A stretch of 6,111 bases of DNA from Rubrivivax sp. (lineage in GTDB: Bacteria > Pseudomonadota > Gammaproteobacteria > Burkholderiales > Burkholderiaceae_C), in contig JAIXSD010000774.1 of NCBI GenBank assembly GCA_027484885.1, positions 1-6,111 on the forward strand, written 5' to 3'. Shown here piece by piece: positions 1 to 5,640 of the stretch (position 1 is its first letter; every line of letters begins with the position of its first letter). The notes below the pieces were generated by a model, which ran no database searches, was not told where the DNA came from, and saw only the letters and a list, made by a program, of their open reading frames with translations. The position numbers and the translations under genes were made by a program.

Positions 1-1797
1 CAGATGAAGGGCTCGCTGCTCGATCTGGACGACAACTTGTCCCGCCTGCGCACCCAGTTGCGCGAGCTGGAGCTGCAGGCCGAAGCCCAGATGGGCACGC
101 AGCAGGAACTGCATCAAAAGGCCGGCCGCGATTTCGACCCGCTGGAGTTCGACCGCTACACCCGCTTCCAGGAACTGACCAAGATGCTGACCGAGTCGGT
201 CGGCGACGTGGCCACCGTGCAGCGCGCCTTGCAGCGCAATGTGCAGCTGGGTGAAGACGAGCTGGCGGCGCAGTCGCGGCTGACGCGCGAGCTGCAGGAC
301 GATTTGCTGCGCACCCGACTGGTCGAGTTCGACAGCCTGGGCGAGCGCATGCATCGCGTGGTGCGCCAGGCCTCGCGCGATGCCGGCCGGCAGGCGCAGC
401 TGGAGATCATCGGCGGCCAGACCGAGCTGGATCGCAGCGTGCTGGAGCGCATGGCCGGGCCTTTTGAGCATCTGCTGCGCAACAGCATCAGCCATGGCAT
501 CGAGGCGCCCGAGCAGCGCCAGGCCCTGGGCAAGCCCGCCCAAGGCACGGTGCGCCTGGAGCTGCGCCAGGAGGGCAATGAAATCCTGCTCAGCTTCAGC
601 GACGACGGGGCCGGCCTGGACCTGAAACGCATCCGCGAGCGCGGCGAGCAAATGGGCCTGATTCAGGCCGGCGAGTCGCTCAGCGATGCGGCGCTGATGC
701 AGCTGATCTTCACTTCCGGTTTCTCCACGGCCACCCAGGTGACCGAGCTGAGCGGCCGCGGTGTGGGCATGGATGTGGTGCGGGCCGAGGTCAGCACCCT
801 GGGCGGTTCGATCACGACCGAATCGACCCCGGGCCAGGGCACGCGCTTTGCGCTGCGCCTGCCGCTGACCACGGCGCTGACCCAGGTCGTGCTGCTGCGC
901 AGCGGTGACCAGGTGGTGGCCGTGCCGGCCAGCTTGATGGATTCGCTGCAACGCGTGCCGCAGGACCAGGTCGAAGCGGCCTACACCAACGGCACGCTGA
1001 ACCATGGCGGCGAGACCTTGCCCTTCTACTGGCTGGGTGGCCTGTTGGGCCAGCCGGGCCGTGGCCATGGCCAGGGCCGCTATCTGCCGGTGGTGCTGAT
1101 GCGCAGCGCGCAGCAGCGCCTGGCCTTGCACGTGGACGAGGTGCTGGGCAACCAGGAAGTGGTGGTCAAAAACATCGGTGCGCAGCTCAGCCGCGTGCCG
1201 GGCCTGGCGGGTGTGAGCCTGCTAGCCTCGGGCGAGGTGGCGCTGATCTATAACCCGGTGGCCCTGGCCGCCTGGTACGGCGCGCAAGCGCAGCAACGCC
1301 TGGTCGAGGCCCGCGAGACCGCCGAGCTGGCCGAGGCGACCGGCCTGGTGCCGCTGCAGGCGCAGCCCGAGCCGGCCGAGGATCTGCCGCCGCTGGTGCT
1401 GGTGGTCGACGATTCGCTGACCGTTCGTCGCGTCACCCAGCGCCTGCTGGAGCGCGAAGGCTACCGCGTGCAGCTGGCCAAGGACGGCCTCGATGCGATG
1501 GAAGCCCTGGGTGGCGACGAGTTGCCGGCCCTGGTGCTGTCCGACATCGAGATGCCGCGCATGGACGGTTTCGACCTCTTGCGCAATATCCGCGGCGATG
1601 CACGGCTGCGCGCGCTGCCGGTGGTAATGATCACCTCGCGTATCGCACAGAAGCACCGCGACTATGCCGAGCAGCTGGGCGCCGATCATTACCTGGGCAA
1701 GCCCTATGACGAAGCGCACTTGCTGGAGCTGATTGGCCGATACACTGCGGCGCAAGCGCAAAGCAAGAAGAACGAGGCGGCGGTGACGCGGTCTTGA
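1..1797 (+). CDS. ChpA/PilL-type hybrid CheA histidine kinase, C-terminal part (5' truncated by window)
   Basis: The frame is open from the first base, so this is the 3' part of a larger gene; 598 residues are visible (numbered from the codon at nt 1). In order they hold charged dimerisation helices (about 1-110, with FDPLEFDRYTRFQELT, a stretch typical of ChpA/PilL proteins), a CheA ATPase domain, a CheW-like regulatory domain (about 291-440, with VDEVLGNQEVVVK) and a C-terminal receiver (about 465-585). The ATPase has N box NSISHGIE (N161), G1 box DDGAG (201-205), F box FTSGFST and G2 box GRGVGM (252-257). The receiver has acidic pair D470/D471, phospho-acceptor D515, T545 and K567, so both modules look functional. 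Proteins of this family carry several histidine phosphotransfer domains upstream and act at the membrane with pilus chemoreceptors to control type IV pilus twitching through phosphorelay. The phosphorylated histidine is outside the window. The family is well supported; chpA versus pilL naming is a matter of convention, so no symbol is given. Confidence 0.93.
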   Translation, partial: QMKGSLLDLDDNLSRLRTQLRELELQAEAQMGTQQELHQKAGRDFDPLEFDRYTRFQELTKMLTESVGDVATVQRALQRNVQLGEDELAAQSRLTRELQDDLLRTRLVEFDSLGERMHRVVRQASRDAGRQAQLEIIGGQTELDRSVLERMAGPFEHLLRNSISHGIEAPEQRQALGKPAQGTVRLELRQEGNEILLSFSDDGAGLDLKRIRERGEQMGLIQAGESLSDAALMQLIFTSGFSTATQVTELSGRGVGMDVVRAEVSTLGGSITTESTPGQGTRFALRLPLTTALTQVVLLRSGDQVVAVPASLMDSLQRVPQDQVEAAYTNGTLNHGGETLPFYWLGGLLGQPGRGHGQGRYLPVVLMRSAQQRLALHVDEVLGNQEVVVKNIGAQLSRVPGLAGVSLLASGEVALIYNPVALAAWYGAQAQQRLVEARETAELAEATGLVPLQAQPEPAEDLPPLVLVVDDSLTVRRVTQRLLEREGYRVQLAKDGLDAMEALGGDELPALVLSDIEMPRMDGFDLLRNIRGDARLRALPVVMITSRIAQKHRDYAEQLGADHYLGKPYDEAHLLELIGRYTAAQAQSKKNEAAVTRS

Positions 1798-1846
1798 TCA
1801 AGCGGCGGGCGAGGGTGGCGATCACGGCCATGCTCACCCGCTGTGC

Positions 1847-1865
1847 CGCAGGGTTTGAACCTGCG
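1847..1865 (+). other. Small hairpin in the kinase-cyclase intergenic region
   Basis: CGCAGG (1847-1852) and CCTGCG (1860-1865) form a perfect 6-bp inverted repeat around a 7-nt loop, about 50 nt after the kinase stop and about 30 nt before the terminator hairpin. It has no T-run of its own. It could be a folded part of the leader or a chance repeat in GC-rich DNA. Confidence 0.3.
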
Positions 1866-1895
1866 CGTCCTGCCCCGGCGCCCACCGGCCCTCCT

Positions 1896-1922
1896 GCCCC
1901 GATCCGGGGCTTTTCTTTTTTT
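1896..1922 (+). terminator. Intrinsic terminator between kinase and cyclase genes
   Basis: The perfect inverted repeat GCCCCG-ATC-CGGGGC (1896-1910) is followed immediately by a T-tract interrupted by a single C (1911-1922). This is a textbook rho-independent terminator, about 100 nt after the kinase stop. A second upstream copy of the left arm, GCCCCGG (1872-1878), can pair with the same right arm (1904-1910) in a longer-loop hairpin that also abuts the T-run. The T-run ends 10 nt before the cyclase start codon, so the element may also act on cyclase expression. Confidence 0.85.
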
Positions 1923-1932
1923 GACTGTCGTC

Positions 1933-3033
1933 ATGTCCGAAGTCGTTGATCATCTCGCCGAGTTGACTGGGTTTCGTGATCGCGATGTCATGGACGTCAC
2001 CCTGGTGTCGGCCCTGCGCGATCTGCTCGAACCGAGCTCGGTGGCGATCTACCGCTGCATCGGCGAGCCCGGCGCCGAGCGCTGGCTGACCCGCGCCAGG
2101 CTGCGCGCGGATGACGCCGTGGCCACGGCCGACCCGCTCTGGATGGAGCCCGAGCGCCTGCCGCTGGCGCAAGACTTCCCCGAGCGCCTGGAGTGCATGC
2201 GCAGCCGCACCGTGTTGCAGTGGCAGCAAGCTCCGGCGCTGGAAGCGGTCGAAGCCGAGGTGGCGGCCGACCCGGCGCCAGGCCTGTGGATCAATCTGTT
2301 CCCCATTGCCACCGAGCGCGAGGTGGTGGGTGTGGTGGAGCTTCACTCCCTGAGCCGGCTCAAGAGCAAGGCGCAGCGCATGGTCAGCAGCGTGCTGCGG
2401 ATTTATCACAACTTCCAGGGCCTGCTCGACTACAGCGAACGCGACACCTTGACGGGCTTGCTCAACCGCAAGACCTTCGAGGAGAGCTTTCTCAAGGCCT
2501 TGGGTGAACTCTCGGCCAGCGCCTTGAACGCAGTGAGCCTGCACGGGGAGGGCGAGGGCGAGCGCCGCCACGAACAGGCCCATCCGCAGTATTTCCTCGG
2601 CGTGATCGACATCGACCATTTCAAGTCGGTCAACGACCGCTTCGGCCATTTGATCGGCGACGAGGTCTTGTTGCTGCTCTCGCGCCTGATGCGCAGCAGC
2701 TTCCGCTTTCACGACCTGCTCTACCGCTTTGGCGGCGAAGAGTTCGTGGTGCTGATGCGCTGCGATGCGGGTCTGGATGCCGCCCAGGCTTTCGAGCGCC
2801 TGCGCCAGAACACCGAGCACTACGCCTTCCCGCAGGTGGGGCGGATCACGGTCAGCATCGGCTTCACCCAGGTGCGGGTGGGCGACTCGCCGGCCGCGGC
2901 GTTCGAGCGCGCCGACAAGGCCGTCTATCACGCCAAGGACAGCGGTCGCAACCAGGTGCACAACCATGCGGTCCTGGTGTCGGCCGGGCAGATGGAAGAA
3001 GTGGCCCAGCTCAGCGATATGGAGCTGTTCTGA
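1933..3033 (+). CDS. Diguanylate cyclase with N-terminal GAF-like region and C-terminal GGDEF domain
   Basis: This 366-residue protein lacks an obvious membrane segment or signal peptide and should be cytoplasmic. GGDEF enzymes make cyclic di-GMP from two GTP. The GGDEF domain spans about 165-345: DTLTGLLNR (171-179), metal-binding DIDHFK (226-231), the VNDRFGH segment, signature GGEEF (267-271), then SIGFT and AKDSGRN. RFHD (258-261) sits exactly five residues before GGEEF, the position of the RxxD inhibitory site, so product inhibition is expected. The N-terminal 20-155 looks like a degenerate GAF sensor (strand-rich VVGVVELHS near its end); its ligand is unknown. About 20 extra residues, rich in Gly, Glu, Arg and His (about 194-218), are inserted between the NRK helix and the DIDHFK strand compared with PleD. 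ATG 1933 is chosen because the frame's earlier GTG at 1843 would place the terminator inside the gene; no clear Shine-Dalgarno precedes it. It follows the chemotaxis kinase, suggesting a link between surface motility and c-di-GMP. Confidence 0.93.
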   Translation: MSEVVDHLAELTGFRDRDVMDVTLVSALRDLLEPSSVAIYRCIGEPGAERWLTRARLRADDAVATADPLWMEPERLPLAQDFPERLECMRSRTVLQWQQAPALEAVEAEVAADPAPGLWINLFPIATEREVVGVVELHSLSRLKSKAQRMVSSVLRIYHNFQGLLDYSERDTLTGLLNRKTFEESFLKALGELSASALNAVSLHGEGEGERRHEQAHPQYFLGVIDIDHFKSVNDRFGHLIGDEVLLLLSRLMRSSFRFHDLLYRFGGEEFVVLMRCDAGLDAAQAFERLRQNTEHYAFPQVGRITVSIGFTQVRVGDSPAAAFERADKAVYHAKDSGRNQVHNHAVLVSAGQMEEVAQLSDMELF

Positions 3034-3048
3034 GCTGAGGCTTTCGGC

Positions 3049-3083
3049 GCGGCGCGTGCGATGCCGCCGCTCTTGGGTTCTTT
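3049..3083 (+). terminator. Possible weak terminator after the cyclase gene
   Basis: GCGGCG (3049-3054) and CGCCGC (3065-3070) form a 6-bp stem with a 10-nt loop, starting 15 nt after the cyclase stop. They are followed by a T-rich but interrupted stretch (TCTTGGGTTCTTT). The placement is right, but the long loop and broken T-tract make this a weak candidate. Confidence 0.28.
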
Positions 3084-3089
3084 GCCCCT

Positions 3090-3108
3090 CGTCACAGACC
3101 GTCACAGA
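3090..3108 (+). repeat. Tandem direct repeat CGTCACAGA x2, one helical turn apart
   Basis: CGTCACAGA occurs at 3090-3098 and again at 3100-3108, a 10-bp period. It lies about 20 bp upstream of the candidate -35 of the outer-membrane protein gene. Same-face tandem half-sites are typical of OmpR/PhoB-family regulators, whose usual period is 10-11 bp. The regulator is not identifiable from the sequence. Confidence 0.5.
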
Positions 3109-3126
3109 GCACACACCGAGCGTGCA

Positions 3127-3155
3127 CTGACCTGGCGGCCCCCCTTCGACACAAT
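3127..3155 (+). promoter_or_regulatory. Candidate sigma-70 promoter of the outer-membrane protein gene
   Basis: CTGACC (3127-3132, 4 of 6 matches to TTGACA) and CACAAT (3150-3155, 4 of 6 to TATAAT) are separated by exactly 17 bp. Transcription would start near 3162 and give a leader of about 107 nt. This is the best-spaced pair I found in the gap, but neither box is strong. Confidence 0.35.
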
Positions 3156-3250
3156 GAATTCATCGCGGCAAGACAGCAAGCCCTGAGGCCTCTGCCCCCT
3201 ACTTGCTGCGAGTGTTGAAACCCTGTGATGCGGCCCGCCTCGGCGGCCGC

Positions 3251-3262
3251 GAAGGAAAGGAA
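3251..3262 (+). promoter_or_regulatory. Strong purine-rich ribosome binding site that fixes the OMP start
   Basis: GAAGGAAAGGAA ends 6 nt before ATG 3269. The 22 codons that extend the frame upstream to 3203 do not look like protein and would bury the signal peptide, so this site decides the start. Confidence 0.8.
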
Positions 3263-3268
3263 CCCACC

Positions 3269-3850
3269 ATGACCAAGAACAAGAACTCCAAGATCGCCCT
3301 GGCTTCCATCTCGGCTCTGGCCTTCGCCCTGGGCGCCGCCAGCGGCGCCGCACGCGCCGCATCGTCTGGCGATTCGGGCTTCTACCTCAGTGGTGACCTG
3401 GGTCAGTCCCGCAACAATCTGAGCAGCCCCACCAGCCCGGCAGTCGCCACCGACAAGCGCGGCACCGTCTACGGCATCAGCGGTGGTTATCAGTTCAACA
3501 AGCACTTCGCCACCGAGCTGAGCGTGCAGCGCCTGGGCACCCACGGCATCGGCAGCACCGAGAGCAAGACCACGGCTTACTCCCTGGACGCTATCGGCCG
3601 CCTGCCCGTGAGCGACAAGTTCGCCGTCTACGGCCGCCTCGGCGCCAGCCATCTCGACCGCAAGTTCAGCGGCATCGATGGCCAGGACGGCCACGGCGTT
3701 GGCTTCAAGCTGGGCCTGGGTGCCGAGTACGCCCTGGACAAGAACTGGTCCCTGCGCACCGAACTGACCCGCTACAACAAGGCGCCGGTCGCCAGCACCT
3801 ACGGTGAGCACATGAATACCTGGACCGCAGGCGTCAAGTACAGCTTCTGA
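3269..3850 (+). CDS. Small outer-membrane beta-barrel protein (OmpA-like transmembrane domain)
   Basis: The protein has 193 residues. Residues 1-30 are a classical Sec signal peptide: Lys-rich start, Ala/Leu core and an ARA site, with cleavage predicted before A31. The mature part of about 163 residues alternates polar and hydrophobic residues in short strands (GFYLSGDLGQS, YGISGGYQFN, FAVYGRLGASH, VGFKLGLGAEY, WTAGVKYSF). It ends in phenylalanine, the C-terminal signal read by the BAM machinery. Length and pattern fit an eight-stranded barrel of the OmpA/OMP_b-brl type, without a C-terminal peptidoglycan-binding domain. Such proteins are structural or adhesive; no substrate can be named. A strong ribosome binding site, its own candidate promoter, a strong terminator and heavy use of C/G-ending codons (CTG, AAG, ACC, GGC) suggest a well expressed single-gene unit. 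Confidence 0.9.
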   Translation: MTKNKNSKIALASISALAFALGAASGAARAASSGDSGFYLSGDLGQSRNNLSSPTSPAVATDKRGTVYGISGGYQFNKHFATELSVQRLGTHGIGSTESKTTAYSLDAIGRLPVSDKFAVYGRLGASHLDRKFSGIDGQDGHGVGFKLGLGAEYALDKNWSLRTELTRYNKAPVASTYGEHMNTWTAGVKYSF

Positions 3851-3900
3851 TGTCGTTGCGGCTCGCGCTGAAGCTTCGGCCGAGCCCTTGCATCAAAGCA

Positions 3901-3934
3901 CGCCCCACGGCAAGCCTTGCCGCGGGGCGTTTTT
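3901..3934 (+). terminator. Strong intrinsic terminator of the outer-membrane protein gene
   Basis: CGCCCC (3901-3906) pairs with GGGGCG (3924-3929). After one A-C mismatch, CGGCA (3908-3912) pairs with TGCCG (3918-3922) around an AGCCT loop. Five Ts (3930-3934) follow. It lies 50 nt after the stop codon and is the clearest long-stem terminator in the window. Confidence 0.9.
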
Positions 3935-4069
3935 GCGCTGTGGCGTGTCTACGCCGATTTGTGCGAATGCCGCGCCCCTGTGAACGGGGGGTGTTCGCTC
4001 CACCTGCTTTGCCGCTAAGGTAGGGCCTAGGGTTTTCACTGGTATTTCACCGTTGAAGGGCAGGCATTC

Positions 4070-4696
4070 ATGGCATTGAGCGAGGCTTGGGGTCCCATGG
4101 CGAGCGGGCGGCTGTATTTGCGGGCCCCGGTGGCGACCGATCTGGAGGCCTTGCATCAGATCCAGGCCGATCCTCTGACCCAGCGGGTCAAGCCCGGGCC
4201 GGTCTCGCGCCAGGCCAGCTTGGAGTTGCTGCAGTCCTGGCAGTTGCACTGGCAGCGCTGGGGCTATGGCTGCTGGGCCATGAGCCTGGGCGCAGACGCC
4301 GATGATGAGTTGCTGGGCTTTGGCGGCCTGATGTGGCAGTCGGTCGATGGCCGTCAGCATTTGTGCCTCAAGCTCTGGCTCCATCCCCGCGCCTGGGGCT
4401 TGGGCTATGCCACCGAGATGGGCCAGCAGGCCCTGACCCAGGCTTTCCAGGAATTGCACGCGCCGGCGGTCCTGGCGCTGGTGCGCCCCACCGACCTGCC
4501 CACCCGCCGCACCCTCGAGCGCCTGGGCATGCGCCTCAAAGGCGCCCTGGCCGATCTGCCGGGTCAGGCGCCCAGCCTGCTGTTTGAGATGACGCCGGCG
4601 CATTTGGCACATCTGGCCCAAAGCCGCGCACAGGCTTCAGCCGCACAGCCTGCCCCGCCCGCGAAGGTCTCCACTTTCGGTGCGCTGAGCGCCTGA
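4070..4696 (+). CDS. GNAT-family N-acetyltransferase (RimJ/RimL-like)
   Basis: The protein has 208 residues. GNAT enzymes move an acetyl group from acetyl-CoA to an amine; the RimJ/RimL-like branch often targets protein N-termini but also includes small-molecule enzymes, so the substrate is open. The fold is visible: opening strand GRLYLRAP (13-20) followed by a D of the first helix, central strand ELLGFGGLMW, and acetyl-CoA pyrophosphate loop RAWGLG (107-112), which matches R/Q-x-x-G-x-G/A exactly. The closing segment TRRTLERLGMRL matches the usual S-x-R-x-L-x-x-L-G-F region. The last 25 or so residues are Ala/Pro-rich and probably disordered. The purine-rich stretch GAAGGG (4055-4060) supports ATG 4070. 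An in-frame ATG at 4097, just before the conserved strand, is a possible alternative. Terminator-like elements bound the gene on both sides, so it appears to stand alone. Confidence 0.9.
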   Translation: MALSEAWGPMASGRLYLRAPVATDLEALHQIQADPLTQRVKPGPVSRQASLELLQSWQLHWQRWGYGCWAMSLGADADDELLGFGGLMWQSVDGRQHLCLKLWLHPRAWGLGYATEMGQQALTQAFQELHAPAVLALVRPTDLPTRRTLERLGMRLKGALADLPGQAPSLLFEMTPAHLAHLAQSRAQASAAQPAPPAKVSTFGALSA

Positions 4697-4705
4697 GTTG
4701 CTTGC

Positions 4706-4742
4706 AGCTTGGCCCCCCGCGAATGCGGGGGGATTTCAAGCT
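4706..4742 (+). terminator. Large hairpin after the acetyltransferase gene, probable terminator with weak T-tract
   Basis: CCCCCCGC (4713-4720) and GCGGGGGG (4725-4732) are perfect 8-bp arms around a GAAT loop, 16 nt after the stop codon. Only ATTT follows, not a full T-tract. Outside this, AGCTTG (4706-4711) pairs with CAAGCT (4737-4742), extending the fold across a small asymmetric bulge. It is probably a terminator or a 3'-end stabilising structure. Confidence 0.6.
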
Positions 4743-4820
4743 AGGGGGTACGGGAGTAACCCTCGAAACCGCGTACGACCCCCGTGATAACGTGAATACG
4801 TACGCAATGCGTGCGAGTCG
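4743..4820 (+). repeat. Cluster of short inverted repeats and CGTACG palindromes upstream of the PEP-CTERM gene
   Basis: GCGTACG (4771-4777) is inverted as CGTACGC (4799-4805), 21 nt apart. GGGGGT (4744-4749) is inverted as ACCCCC (4778-4783). ACGCA-A-TGCGT forms an 11-bp dyad at 4802-4812. TACG occurs four times (4749, 4774, 4797, 4801). The stretch is visibly less G+C-biased than the neighbouring genes. It overlaps the candidate promoter and may hold operator sites. Confidence 0.45.
4763..4791 (+). promoter_or_regulatory. Candidate sigma-70 promoter of the PEP-CTERM gene
   Basis: TCGAAA (4763-4768, 4 of 6 to TTGACA) and GATAAC (4786-4791, 4 of 6 to TATAAT) are 17 bp apart. One arm of the CGTACG inverted repeat falls in the spacer and the other just after the -10, a layout that suits a repressor or activator site. 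The leader would be about 130 nt. I looked for a sigma-54 GG-N10-GC pattern in this gap and found none. Confidence 0.35.
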
Positions 4821-4832
4821 TTAGGCCAACCC

Positions 4833-4865
4833 CTGCGGCCGATTCGACCTCTCCATGGCCCGCAG
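4833..4865 (+). other. Potential leader hairpin upstream of the PEP-CTERM gene
   Basis: CTGCGG (4833-4838) pairs with CCGCAG (4860-4865). The following CC (4839-4840) can pair with GG (4857-4858) across a one-base bulge. The hairpin would lie inside the predicted mRNA leader, about 60 nt before the start codon. No known riboswitch class is recognised. Confidence 0.25.
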
Positions 4866-4915
4866 CCGCCCCTCTTTGGCGATGTTCAGTGGCCATCGGC
4901 AGCGTGAGTGAATTC

Positions 4916-4920
4916 AGGAG
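4916..4920 (+). promoter_or_regulatory. Shine-Dalgarno AGGAG that fixes the PEP-CTERM gene start
   Basis: AGGAG lies 7 nt before ATG 4928. The frame stays open 39 codons further upstream, but only 4928 has this site and is followed at once by a basic n-region and hydrophobic signal core. Confidence 0.8.
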
Positions 4921-4927
4921 CAAATGC

Positions 4928-5542
4928 ATGAAGAAGCGGGTTCGTGTCTGGGCTGCCGGCGTTTCGCTGGCGCTTTCTTCCTTGCTGTCGATGCCGTCGG
5001 CACAGGCGGCACCAGTGGTCTATGGCTTTGACAACCTTCAAGATGGCACCCATGTGGTGAATCAACTGGCGGGCCTGAGCTTCACCAACACCCAGGCGCT
5101 GAAGTCGGGCCAGTCATTGAACGAGTTCGAGTTCCCGCCGCGTTCGGGCGATACCGCTGTCTTTGATGACGGTGGCGCCTTGGAAATCCTGTTCGCCCAA
5201 GGTGTTTACAGCGTCGGCGCGTACTTCACCTATGTCGAAGGCTTGAGTTTCCTGGCCTACGACGCTGGCGGAAATCTGCTGGGTACGTCCAGCAGCCTTT
5301 TTGACACGAATTTACTCACCAGCGGTGAGGCCGGCAGTCAGGTCAACGAGTTCATTGGTTTGAGCGACAGCAGCGGTCGCATCGCTCGCGTGGTCATTCA
5401 AGGCAGCGGTCAAGGTGCCTCTTTGGTCATGGATGACCTGACTGTGGATTTCGGGCGCACCGTTCCCGAACCCCAGACCTGGGCTTTGGTGTTACTGGCG
5501 CTGGCATCAGCAGGCTTGGCGCGGAAGCGCCTTTTTCATTAA
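4928..5542 (+). CDS. Secreted PEP-CTERM sorting-domain protein
   Basis: The protein has 204 residues. Residues 1-27 are a signal peptide (MKKRVRVW, Leu/Ser-rich core, AQA with cleavage before A28). The body (about 30-175) is rich in Gly, Ser, Asp and aromatic residues with short beta-strand-like segments and no Cys. It resembles the beta-sandwich bodies common in PEP-CTERM proteins and has no visible catalytic motif. The C-terminus is a canonical PEP-CTERM anchor: V-PEP (180-182), a tryptophan, a hydrophobic helix ALVLLALASAGL, then ARKR. In known systems an exosortase (XrtA/EpsH type) recognises this tail at the inner membrane during export, and substrates are usually linked to exopolysaccharide or floc/biofilm matrix. 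No exosortase gene is in the window. The gene has its own candidate promoter, and its final codons form a terminator. The sorting assignment is secure; the function of the body is unknown. Confidence 0.93.
   Translation: MKKRVRVWAAGVSLALSSLLSMPSAQAAPVVYGFDNLQDGTHVVNQLAGLSFTNTQALKSGQSLNEFEFPPRSGDTAVFDDGGALEILFAQGVYSVGAYFTYVEGLSFLAYDAGGNLLGTSSSLFDTNLLTSGEAGSQVNEFIGLSDSSGRIARVVIQGSGQGASLVMDDLTVDFGRTVPEPQTWALVLLALASAGLARKRLFH
5518..5536 (+). terminator. Intrinsic terminator embedded in the end of the PEP-CTERM coding sequence
   Basis: GGCGC (5518-5522) and GCGCC (5527-5531) form a perfect stem closed by a GGAA (GNRA-type) loop. TTTTT (5532-5536) follows directly. The whole element lies before the stop codon at 5540-5542 and encodes the basic tail after the membrane helix. 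Stem length is short (5 bp) but all G-C. Confidence 0.65.
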
Positions 5543-5617
5543 GTCTGTGTATGTAACTGGTTAATTGATGATCAGTCTGCGGCGCAGAAAGATGCGTTGT
5601 TGATTGGTGCTCGGTGT

Positions 5618-5630
5618 CCGGCGCGGCCGG
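5618..5630 (+). other. Small hairpin next to the ribosome binding site of the last gene
   Basis: CCGGC (5618-5622) and GCCGG (5626-5630) pair around a 3-nt loop. The right arm runs into the GGGGAGG ribosome binding region, so folding could partly mask it. Short GC repeats are common in this DNA, so this is weak. Confidence 0.25.
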
Positions 5631-5640
5631 GGAGGTAAGA

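Noticed and set aside
1847..1865. T-arm-like sequence GGTTTGAACC suggesting a tRNA remnant or attachment site
   Set aside because: No acceptor, D or anticodon arms can be built around it, and no integrase or direct repeat is present; it is only a small hairpin.
1843..1932. Upstream extension of the cyclase gene from GTG 1843
   Set aside because: It would put the intrinsic terminator inside the coding region, and the encoded residues are Pro/Arg/Leu-rich with no family similarity that I can see.
1834..3114. 426-codon open frame on the minus strand opposite the cyclase gene
   Set aside because: It mirrors the cyclase codons in high-GC DNA. The translation is a His/Ala/Gln/Val-rich string with no recognisable domain, and the + strand frame holds every GGDEF motif.
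3154..3186. Ten-codon mini-ORF (MNSSRQDSKP) in the OMP leader region
   Set aside because: It has no ribosome binding site and its ATG overlaps the proposed -10 box, so it would not be transcribed from that promoter.
3092..3811. 239-codon minus-strand open frame across the outer-membrane protein gene
   Set aside because: It is a low-complexity Ala/Gly/Val-rich shadow frame. The + strand has a ribosome binding site, signal peptide, barrel strands and terminator.
3935..4069. Promoter for the acetyltransferase gene in this AT-richer gap
   Set aside because: Candidates such as TGGTATTTC (4040-4048) have an extended -10 feel but no reasonable -35 at 16-18 bp, so I could not support a call.
3893..4621. 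242-codon minus-strand open frame opposite the acetyltransferase
   Set aside because: It runs through a terminator and has no domain signal, while the opposite strand carries the exact acetyl-CoA binding motif.
4697..4927. Sigma-54 promoter for the PEP-CTERM gene, as known for some exosortase systems
   Set aside because: I checked the GG doublets in the gap for a GC 10 nt downstream and found no acceptable -24/-12 pair on the + strand.
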